Assembly (NCBI GenBank): GCA_030180135.1
Contig: CM058232.1
Span: 89,330,630-89,394,629, forward strand
Origin: Orychophragmus violaceus
Taxonomy: Eukaryota; Streptophyta; Magnoliopsida; Brassicales; Brassicaceae
Direction of reading: 5' to 3'
DNA length: 64,000 nt
Each line of letters starts with the position of its first letter. Position 1 is the stretch's first letter. This document shows, one piece after another, positions 55,780 through 64,000 of this stretch. The position numbers and the translations under genes were made by a program. Under the pieces are notes generated by a model. That model did not search any database, had not been told where the DNA came from, and was given only the letters and a program-made list of their open reading frames with translations.

Positions 55780-56508
55780 GGCTGGTCGGACTTAGTTGTG
55801 TCGACCGCACGGCCAAGCCGTGGTCGACGATCCGCCGAACGCGACCCGATCACGCACCTTAGGCATGGTGGTCGTCTTGCCTGGTTCTCTAGAGGCGGAA
55901 GGATCCATTATGATACTTTTATGCTCTTGAACCGAACGCTAACAACACTATGTTGTATCCTTAAACCGCCGGCCAACTTTTGACGATTTCCGGCCAATAT
56001 CCTTTCCGATCTTCTTGCCTTCAAGCCTTATTAATCTCCAATTTCTCTTTGAGTTTTATGTGTGTAAAAGAGTGCCCAAAAGCGTGTGCAAGAGAGGCCT
56101 GGTTTGCTGGTATTTATAGGCCAAGGAAATCCCAAAAACCGCCCATCACCAAGGGGTGTGAAAGCCTTAGCGAATGGGCGCCTTCTCACTCGCAACCCTT
56201 GGGCCATAACCGCCTGGTCAGCTAGTTTCACTAGCTGCCCATCCCACCAGCTAACCTGAACACTCAACACTCACCTCATTTGATTTGAGCTAAGTGTTAG
56301 CTGACCCAGCTGACCTAGCTGACTGTTCAACTCAAACCAGCTGAACACTTTCGTTCCAGCTCCTTTCCTACTCGGCCAAGCTCTTTCCAACTGATCTTAG
56401 CCGCTTCCCGGCAATGGAACACTTCCCATTGATCTCCCTTGACCGTCTGTTCATGTTTCGGTCCCATGGTTTGTCCTGCCGATCCTATCGAGGATCGGAG
56501 ATGCTACA
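54837..56508 (-). repeat. 3' LTR of the chromovirus-like element (1672 bp)
   Basis: TGTAAAGCCC to GATGCTACA. A (GA)n microsatellite sits at 55709-55777. The part at 56220-56380 repeats AGCTGACC/CAGCTG words, like the LARD element LTRs. The 5 bp before it are AAATC; the other duplication copy is not in the window. Confidence 0.85.
55709..55777. repeat. (GA)n microsatellite, about 69 bp
   Basis: Uninterrupted GA dinucleotides inside the LTR. Confidence 0.97.
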
Positions 56509-56529
56509 AGTCTCCCCCCCTGAAAGGAA

Positions 56530-57671
56530 TTCGTCCCCGAATCCGCATCAAGGTGATCCATCTCTGCAAGCCGTTCTGGGTAATCGGCTTGCATCCTATT
56601 CACGGTCTCCCAAGTGACTTCCTCGATCCCATTGCAAGTCCATAGTACTTTTACCATCGGTATTGACTTTTTCCTCATTGCTTTTTCCGCCCTGTCAATA
56701 ATCCGTACTGGTCTTGCTTCCATAGTCAAATTCTCCTTGAGATCGCTTAGAACTTCTGGTACAATGACGTCTCAATCAGTGATGCACTTCCGCAGTTGCG
56801 ATACATAGAACACATTATGAAATGCTTCCATTTCGGTTGGCAAGTCAAGTTTGTATGCGACAAGTCCAACCCGCTCCACAACTCGGAACGGCCCCAAATA
56901 CCTTGGGTCTAGTTTCCCACGCTTGGAGACTCTAACTCTACCCTTGAATGTAATCATCTTAAGGTATACCAAGTCGTCAACTGCAAACTCAATGTCCTTT
57001 CGGCGTTTGTCTGCATAACTCTTATGTCTGTCATCGGCTTCCTTCATCTATGTCTTAAGAAGCCGTATCCGTTATGTGGTCTCTTCCACAATATCTGGCC
57101 CAATCAAACTGGATTCCCCCACTTTTTTTCAACACAAAGGAGTTCGACATGGTCGCCCATACAACACCTCGTATGGTGACATTGCGATGCTAGCGTGGAA
57201 GCTGTTATTGTATGCAAACTCAGCCAATGGAAACTACTTTTCCCAGAAATCGCCCCAATCCAAGAAACTTGCCCGTAACATGTATTCCAAGGTTCGTATA
57301 GTCCGTTCCGGCTGTCCAACTGTTTGTGGATGATAAGCCATACTCATATGCACCTTAGTGCATAAAGCTTTTTGGAACGCCCTCCAAAAGTAGGATGTAA
57401 AACGTGCATCTCGGTCTGAGACAATACTTGTTGGAACCCCATGCAACTGAACGATCTCATCAATATACTTCCCAACAATCTGAGCGACTCCATCTGTCTT
57501 CTTGATAGCCAGGAAGTGCGCGGACTTTGTCAGTCGCTCTACCACAACCCAAACTGTATCCTTCCTTGTCATGGTCGTTGGTAATCCCGTGACAAAGTCC
57601 ATCGTAATGTGATCCCATTTCCACTCAGGAATTGGTAGATTTTGTATAAGGCCGCCCGGGGCTTGGTGTTC
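56530..57671 (-). pseudogene. Ty3 pol fragment: integrase core and C-terminal domain
   Basis: One minus-strand frame with several stops. It begins at the insertion point with PIPEWKWDHITMDFVTGLP (first catalytic Asp). IVSDRDARFTSYFW supplies the second Asp and GQPERTIRTLE the Glu, so the D,D35E set is intact. After stops near 57232 and 57145 come SSLIGPDIVEET, KLDPRYLGPFRVVERVG and FYVSQLRKC, the usual Ty3 integrase C-terminus. VKVLWTCNGIEEVTWE near 56600 resembles the terminal tail of plant Tekay/Reina-like chromoviruses. Stops also occur near 57070, 57060 and 56770. The frame ends close to or within the polypurine tract. Confidence 0.9.
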
Positions 57672-58851
57672 TGATATATCATGGTTTTTAGGTGTTTTGA
57701 GACATTATATATATACATAATCGAGTCTTTTATAGAGTCTTTCGAGTTCTTTCAGGTACTCTACAGGTTTTACCACGTTTGGAGCTAACTTGGACATTAT
57801 GGCGCATTCTGGAGCTTTATAGAGCATCCATGCGATTGCAGAAAAGTTGATACGATCATCTGAAGTTGTTGTCGATCGACACCACTCTGGTGTCGGTCGA
57901 CACGGATCGCGAGCAGAAGGTTTTGGCCGATTAATGAAGACTTTAAAGAATCTGCAAATTAGCCCAAACGTTTCTCATAATTACAAGAAATTCCAAATCG
58001 TGTTTTAGACTATTAATTAGGTTTTTCAGCCATTGTGGAGGCTAAGTTTTATTCTTAAGATTATTCTATTAGATTAGGAGATTTGGGGGATGGTCTTGTA
58101 CTCGAGAGAGACTTGATTTCGAACCCCTGTTCTTACTCTTTTGGTTTTATATATGATGTCTATTTAGACTATGTCTTTTGTGATGATTGATATGTATGAT
58201 TAGATCTCTTGTTTGGTTAGGGAATTCTCATTAGGATTTGAAGGAATTCTAGAATAACCGATTAATTTGGATTCATCATCTAGTTCTTCATCTGAATCGT
58301 TCTTAACGCTTAATCTGAATTGGCCATTTTGATTACTGATATTAGGTTGATGATCACAACGAGAGTTGGTTAATTAGCTAGAAAGGATTTAGGTGAGCAA
58401 TTTGTCTATTCGCAAAGGGATTTGCTCTAGAAGAATTGTGAACGAACGAACTTGGAATTAATGCATGTTTAGAACTCTAGGATTCGCAACGAGAGTTGGC
58501 TTGCTAGGTTGTTAGACATAGATAATTATCGCAGCGAGAGCTGGATAGTTTTACTTCTGTGATTCTAGGTCAAGAACACTAATAGATTGAATCTGATTGT
58601 TTGTTATCTTATTTCCTGATTTCCTGAGAATTTCATGAAACCTGACTCCTTCGTTAATTGCTTACATTCACCTCACTTCACTCGTTACTTGCTCCTTGTT
58701 TACTGCTTTACAATCTGTTTCGCTTAGCTTAGTTCGACTACTCATAATCTATCGTGTAAAATCTAGAGTCTTTGTGGATACGATACCCTAAATACTACAA
58801 TAGCATAACTGTGCACTTACAGTTGAATAGGGATTAAATCTTGCTCTATCA
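57672..58851 (+). repeat. 5' LTR of the Athila-like element (1180 bp)
   Basis: TGATATATCATGG to GCTCTATCA. Includes a palindrome pair at 57869-57882 and 57890-57903 and repeated CGCAACGAGAGTTGG/ATCGCAGCGAGAGC words near 58350-58530. Confidence 0.88.
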
Positions 58852-58857
58852 AGTTTT

Positions 58858-58874
58858 TGGCGCCGTTGTCGGGG
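58858..58874 (+). other. primer binding site, tRNA-Asp type with one mismatch
   Basis: TGGCGCCGTTGTCGGGG, complementary to tRNA-Asp except T for C at position 12. Confidence 0.88.
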
Positions 58875-58982
58875 ACTCATTTGAGTTCGCCGATAGATTC
58901 AGTATTAGAATTTAGACTAAGTTTTCTTTTAACTTTCTTGTTTACTCACGTTCTTGTTCTTTGGTATCGTAGGAACCGCTTA

Positions 58983-59016
58983 GTGTCGACCAACACACAT
59001 TGGAATCGATCGACAC
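58983..59016. repeat. palindrome pair in the leader
   Basis: GTGTCGACCAACAC at 58983 and GAATCGATCGACAC at 59003, starts 20 bp apart. Both are one or two bases from the core palindrome. Confidence 0.85.
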
Positions 59017-59067
59017 CAGGCGCGACCAGAGGTACCAAGCGCTTGAACACTTAGCAGGTTTCTCTCT

Positions 59068-61643
59068 ATGGAACCTATGATTCTAATTCGCGGTGAGGAC
59101 GACACTTTACGAGACCAAGAGGGTCATATATGCAAGACGAAGGGTCAGAAACTGGATGGGGAAGGAAATCCCATCGTGTCAGATGTTTTCGTGGGCGCGG
59201 AACATGCACAACTGGAAGCTGGTCACAAGAAGACACTTGCTGACTATAACATACCAGATCAGTTCTATGCTAATCGGTCTGCTTTTCGACCACCTCCATT
59301 TACTAGAGCTGAATTTGAGCTGAAGCACGAGTACTACGCTTTGGCTGGGCAGCATCAGTTTCATAGTCTCTCTAGCGAGCATCTTATGGATCACATAGAT
59401 ACCTTTGAGGAATTGGCTAGCAGTATTAAGGCTGAAGGAGTCTCATATGATTATCATTTCTGCAAGCTCTTCCCATTCTCACTCAATGGAGAAGCAGCCC
59501 AATGGTTGAAACAGCTACCACCAGGATCTTTGACTACTTGGGATGCTGTCAAGAAAGGGTTCCTTAGACATTTTTACGATGATGCTAGATCCGATCAGTT
59601 TAGACAAGACCTCTTGACATTCGAGCAGGGACCTACAGAGGCTTTGAAAGCAGCTTGGGCGCGCTTTAAGATTTACCATAGGGATTGTCTACATCATGGA
59701 TTCTCTGAGGTTCAGCTGTTGAGCATATTTTCAGAGGTGTAGACTTGTGATATCAGATGGCTATGGACGCAGCAAGCAATGGGAACTTCTATACCAAGAC
59801 TCCAGAAGAAGCTAAAGAGCTTATTGAGAACTTGATATCTAGCAATAGTGTCAAGAATGCTGATAAGGAGAGGCAGAAATCTGGTGGCAAAGATGATAGC
59901 TTGCATATGGCTGAGATGAAGGACAAGATTGATTCTGTCTATAGCATCCTACTTAGGAAGAGGCAAATCCGATCTAATGAAGAAGCTGAAGAGTTTGCAG
60001 AGGTGAATTATATAGCTGGAGCTGATTATCATGGACATACATATAGAGATCAGCAGAGACAAGCTTCTAGTTATGCTCCAAGGTCGAGAGATTATGGCTA
60101 TTCATCTCACCAAGCTCCTCCAACTAATGAGCAGACAAAGGTTGAATCCATGCTTGAGCAGTTGCATCTTGGACAGGAAAAGATGACAGGAGATCTGAAT
60201 GGGAAGATAGACTCTATGTATCAAGATCTAAGTGGGAAGTTGGAAATTTTGACGAGGAGAGTTGATAATCTTGATACTAGGATGACGCAAGCAGATGCTG
60301 GTATTAAAGGAAAGATGACCCAATCTCAGAAGGAATATGTTGGAGCGGTTTTGGTAGAGGACGAAGCTGAGCAGAAATATGATATAAAAGCTTTAGAGCT
60401 GCAAAATTCGAGTGTTTCTCGAGATGAAGACTTTGTGTCGATCAACACACATCCGTGTCGGTCGACACCAGTTTCGAATTTTCATGACGAACCAAAATCG
60501 ACCCACCTCGACATCAAGGTCGACTCGAATCGAGTCAATTTCGATCGACACCACTTCAGTGTCGATCGACACCATGGGCGAGAGCGACCAGTCTGCATAG
60601 AGAAACTGAATGTGGCTGAAGACAGAGTCTACAAACCGAAAATTTCTTTTCCTAGGAAGTCCAAGCAAGAGATTCAGTTGGAAAAGTACAAGAAGATAAT
60701 GAGAGATAAGCTAACTAAAGTCCCATTGGTTGATGCTAATAAGACCATTCCTCTGGTGACGAGATGTGTTGCAGATATTCTTTCTAGTAACATGACTGAA
60801 GAAGAAGGTGTCTTGATGGTCTCTGAAGTGTGCGATGCCGTTATTCATGGTAGGATTCCTGAGAAACTGAAGGATCCAAGGAGTTTTGTGTTGGATTGCT
60901 ATATCTATAGAGATAGGTTTAAGAAGTCATTCTGTGATCTTGGCTCAAGTGTGAATCTCATGCCATACTCTGTGGCTGTGAGATTAGGACTGTTGAACTT
61001 TCATCCCACTAGGATTTCTCTTGTCCTAACTGATCGATCAAAGAGATATCCAGAGGGAGTTCTTGAGAACACCCCTCTCAGAGTTGGAAATTACTTGATT
61101 CCAACGGAATTTGTGGTGCTGAAGTATGCGATTGAGCCTGATGATCCTCTACTACTCGGCATATCCTTTTTAGCCACTGCTGGAGCTGTGATTGATGTGC
61201 GACATGGTCTGATTGATTTCCACCTGGGAGATAAGCCTTTGCAATTCAAGATGGATAGGTTGCAGAGATCCACCATCAATGGACAGAGCTTCAGTGTTGA
61301 GATGTACCTAGAGACTGAGATTGGAGAAGAGAAGATGGCGGTTCATGTTGATCCTGCTCTAACATCTTCAAAGCATGTACATACTTTTAAGCAGAAAGAT
61401 CCAAACATCACACCTAAGCCACATCTGATCAAGCCAAGGTATGCATTCTCTGACCTTAAGTATGCTAACTCTGATGCTGATTTTGCAGGGAATAGTGTCA
61501 GGAAACGGAATGTTCCGCCTGATCTTGCTGTCATTCCCAAGTTCCTCGGTCATTCTCACGCACACAACGCATATATGCCACCATGGATGAGGAGAATTTC
61601 GCAAAGGCATGCTATGTCTTTGGCGAAACCACCTGACATCTGA
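59068..61643 (+). pseudogene. Athila-like gag-protease, frameshifted
   Basis: ATG at 59068. The first part (to 59742) contains the Ty3 gag domain: FPFSLNGEAAQWLKQLPPGS, TWDAVKKGFLRHF and ARFKIYHRDCLHHGFSE. A 1-bp loss in the T run near 59730 brings in a TAG, and a second in-frame TGA follows shortly, a CGA-to-TGA type change. From 59757 the original frame continues to 61643. That part has a Lys/Glu-rich coil, a region carrying the palindromes (60435-60572), and the Athila-type protease with FCDLGSSVNLMPYSV and PLLLGISFLATAGAVID. It ends after MPPWMRRISQRHAMS. No zinc knuckle was noticed. This copy cannot make full-length gag. Confidence 0.9.
60435..60572. repeat. two palindrome pairs inside gag coding DNA
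   Basis: Pair one begins at 60435 and 60455 (20 bp apart), pair two at 60538 and 60559 (21 bp apart). The four copies read as VSINT, CRST, FDRHH and VDRHH, so three reading phases are used. Between the pairs are further TCGAC words. Confidence 0.9.
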
Positions 61644-62975
61644 CCATGTGCCACAGTCTAGCTAATGACTAAAAACAAGTGCTTACTGGGAGGAAACCCA
61701 CTGTTGGGTCAGTTTTTCTTTTCTTTTTGGTTTTAGGATTTTGTTACTTTGATTTTTCTGGTTTTTGGTGCTTCAGAACGTGATGAACAGGATTGCAGAC
61801 AGCAGTGTCGATCGACACCGATCTGTGTCACTCGACACCAAACTCGAATACACGGACCATAATCGAGGACGCTCGATTCGGATCAGATCAAGTCGACTAA
61901 AACCTTGTGTCGCCCGACACTGGTTGTGTGTCGGTCGACACTGACCACGCAAGCAGGTAAGCTTTCTGATTTTCCGAGCTTTTTGTTGGTTATACTTTGT
62001 TCTCCCAAACCCAAACTGCGATAACACTGGGGACAATGTTGTTTAAGTGTGGGGGAGGTAGTTACTGACCAACGTTTGCTTTCTTTTCTTAGAGTCAGTC
62101 ATGTGTTTTGAAAACTGTTTTATTGAGTCAAAATTGGTATGAAACTATGATTTTTCGAGGAATGTTTCGCTGGAATAGGAACTAAGGGACCATTGGACAG
62201 ACTTGCAGGAGCCCTATGACTGTTAGAAAACCACACACGGATCAACCTACCAAGGACACCCATATCTAACCAGGTATTCAGAGGATCCATCACTAGCCTC
62301 ATCTCTAATCTTGACTCTAATTTCTCACTTAGGGGCTTGGTATCTCTCGATCGGATTCCTCTGATGTGATTGACATAGCCTATGATCCTGTCTAACGTAT
62401 GGTTCCTTTCTTTTTCCCTCCCTTGAAAGTTAAAAAAAAAGAGAGAAAAACTGAGGATAAGCTAGTAGCTTCGAAGTGGTCACGGGAGTGGTAGAGACCT
62501 CTACTACCTCATGTGTTTCCATGGAAAGATCCAAAGTTAAACCCCAAGTGAAAAGGGAAGAGCACTGATAGAAAAAATAAAATGATACCCAGTGGGGAAA
62601 AATCAGTGTTAAGGGAGAAAGGAAAAAGAAAGGAACCAGAAACCGACAGTTTTGTGGTCACGAACTAAATGAGTTAGATCCATGTGTCCTCTGATCGATA
62701 CTCCCTCTGTGAGACCGCACCTAATTGTATACAGAGGTTAGTATGGTGAACTTGAATGTCCTAATCTGATTTTGGAGTTTACTTGGAACAGTTTCTAAGT
62801 GTGGGGGAAGTACATTGTGGTCTTGAGCTCTGTAGGAAAGTTTTCAGTGGCTTGCTAAGTGAATGTGAATGCGAAATTTCCTAGGACGAAATGAGTTTCT
62901 GTGTTTTCAAACCTCTTTCTTATGCTTCGGTTCTTTCCTTGTTGAGGGCAAGCAAGAGCTAAGTGTGGGGGGAGT
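61644..62975 (+). other. 3' non-coding region of the Athila-like element
   Basis: No coding domain. Begins with the CTTACTGGGAGGAAACCCAC block. Palindrome pairs are at 61805/61825 and 61907/61928. Polypurine-like AAGTGTGGGGGA words occur near 62045 and 62798 before the true tract at about 62960-62975 (AAGTGTGGGGGGAG). Confidence 0.65.
61805..61941. repeat. two palindrome pairs in the 3' non-coding region
   Basis: GTGTCGATCGACAC at 61805 with GTGTCACTCGACAC at 61825, and GTGTCGCCCGACAC at 61907 with GTGTCGGTCGACAC at 61928. Start spacings are 20 and 21 bp. Confidence 0.9.
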
Positions 62976-64000
62976 TGATATATCATGGTTGTTAGGTGTT
63001 TTAGGCCATGATATATGTACACAGTGTTCTAAAAATTGGTCTAGGCGGCCGCCTAGGCGGGGCCTAGGCGCTAGGCGGTCGACCGTCTTTCCTCCTAGGC
63101 GTTCGAGGCGTTTAGTTATTAAGCAGATTTAAACGAGGCGGGTCTAGGCGGTCCTAGGCGGCTACACACAATCTTTAACCAATTATCATTTGATTTTTAA
63201 TTTTCATGTTTGTTTCGGTATAATTTTAAAAATTTATTACATATAACTAAATTTATAAGTTCTTACTTCATAAGTTAATGGTTATCAATAAAAAAATATT
63301 GTAAATTTAACAGATTTGATAGTAAATGTTGTGTGCTGATAAATTTAGCTAATATTCTTTTTGTTATTTCGATGTACTTTGAGTTTTAATCTATTTTTTA
63401 GACTAAGAAAAGAATATGTGAATTATATGACATATATTATATAATATATCTAATATATATCGTTTTCTTTTATAAATACATATAACGCCTAGGCGCCGAC
63501 TAGGCCCCGACTAGGCGTTCTAGGCGCTAGGCGGTGAGTCACCGCCCGACTAGCGCCTAGCGCTTTCTTGAACACTGTATGTACATAATCGAGTCTTTTA
63601 TAGAGTCTTTCGAGTCCTTTCCGGTACTCTACATGTTTTACCACGTTGGGAGCTAACTTGGACATTATTGCGCATTCTGGAGCTTTATAGAGCATCCATG
63701 CGATTGCAGAAAAGTTGATACGATCATCTGAAACCTATTAATGAAGACTTTAAAGAATCTGCAAATTAGCCCAGAAGTTTTTTATAATTACAAGAAAGTC
63801 CAAATCGTGTTTTAGACTATTAATTAGGTTTTTTCAGCCATTGTGGAGGTTAAGTTTTATTCTGAAGATTATTCTATTAGATTAGGAGATTTGGGGGATG
63901 GTCTTGTACTTGAGAGAGACTTGATTTCGAACCCCTGTTCTTACTCATTAGGGATTTGAAGGAATGCTAGAATAACTGATTAATTTGGATTCATCAACTA
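62976..64000 (+). repeat. 3' LTR of the Athila-like element, incomplete
   Basis: Starts TGATATATCATGG after the polypurine tract. It is interrupted by a MITE at 63022-63577. Compared with the 5' LTR it lacks about 60 bp that contain the palindrome pair (join near 63732) and about 100 bp near 63946. It continues beyond the window. Confidence 0.85.
63022..63577. mobile_element. hAT-type MITE with CTAGGCG repeats
   Basis: TATGTACA on both sides (63014-63021 and 63578-63585) is an 8-bp target duplication, and the ends are inverted CAGTGTTC, both typical of hAT. Both subterminal regions are dense with CTAGGCG/CGCCTAG words, including the palindrome GGCGGCCGCC near 63048; the AT-rich centre is non-coding. 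Confidence 0.85.

Larger units (their letters stand above)
54837..57671 (-). mobile_element. Ty3 chromovirus-like LTR retrotransposon, 3' part
   Basis: Minus strand: pol integrase end (57671 down to about 56530), polypurine tract (about 56509-56524, AGTCTCCCCCCCTGAA on plus) and 3' LTR (54837-56508). The 5' portion is removed from view by the insertion at 57672 and presumably continues past the window end. Confidence 0.9.
57672..64000 (+). mobile_element. Athila-like Ty3 element, gag-protease only in view
   Basis: 5' LTR (57672-58851), tRNA-Asp-type primer site, gag-protease ORF (broken), 1.3 kb non-coding, then a 3' LTR starting at 62976 and running off the window. TGTTC (57667-57671) is the left target duplication. 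No reverse transcriptase or integrase lies between the LTRs, so this is a third gag-only architecture in the window. It landed in the integrase of the chromovirus-like element. Confidence 0.9.

Overview
The window is nuclear DNA from a flowering plant, almost certainly Brassicaceae. The evidence is a spliced MYB-CC (PHR1-like) gene at 6038-7603, a CLE precursor at 51395-51757 whose dodecapeptide is that of Arabidopsis CLE45, and Arabidopsis-type Helitron, SINE and MITE relics. In Arabidopsis the MYB-CC gene PHL8 and CLE45 carry nearly consecutive locus numbers (At1g69580 and At1g69588, from memory). Here they lie about 44 kb apart, and the DNA between them is mostly transposable elements.

Layout. 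1-3738: minus-strand Ty1/copia element (broken gag-pol, long leader, PBS, 641-bp LTR), cut by the window edge and inserted in a plus-strand copia relic (3739-4690). 4.9-8.0 kb: the MYB-CC gene and its flanks. 8.0-8.6 kb: two MITEs. 10124-37197: a CACTA (En/Spm) element with matched termini and an AAA target duplication. It holds a gag-only LTR element (10366-18691, target duplication GGTAT, intact 996-aa gag-protease ORF), degraded host-gene fragments (RNase H with introns, a probable OB-fold/RPA-like fragment), a long hairpin, and a second tRNA-Asp-primed LTR element (24695-34620, target duplication CACGC) with a 3.2-kb internal tandem duplication. 37350-43057: a solo LTR (target duplication ACCAG) split by a minus-strand non-coding LTR element (37882-42601, target duplication TAAAG). 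43644-47732: a non-autonomous Helitron containing a MULE (45609-46458, 9-bp target duplication) full of telomere-like repeats. 48.2-51.1 kb: small MITEs, one in the CLE45 promoter. 51.4 kb: CLE45. 52.6 kb: a tRNA-derived SINE. 53.4-54.2 kb: a 27-bp minisatellite with E2F-like cores. 54837-57671: LTR and pol 3' end of a minus-strand Ty3 chromovirus-like element, cut by a plus-strand Athila-like Ty3 element (57672 to the window end) whose gag is frameshifted and whose 3' LTR carries a hAT MITE.

The most unusual signal is a 14-bp palindrome, GTGTCGATCGACAC and close variants, occurring mostly in pairs whose starts are 20-21 bp apart. It is found in both the Ty1/copia element (2.4-3.5 kb) and the unrelated Ty3 element (57.8-61.9 kb), in LTRs, leader, gag coding DNA and 3' non-coding DNA. 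Inside gag the copies are read in different frames, which points to the DNA (or RNA) sequence, not a peptide, being maintained. Two gag-only LTR families share a different dense motif set (CCGCGGTT and GGGTTGACCC) upstream of their TATA boxes, and a third LTR type is packed with CAGCTG.

Only the MYB-CC gene and CLE45 look like functional host genes. All calls come from reading the sequence; no database search was made.
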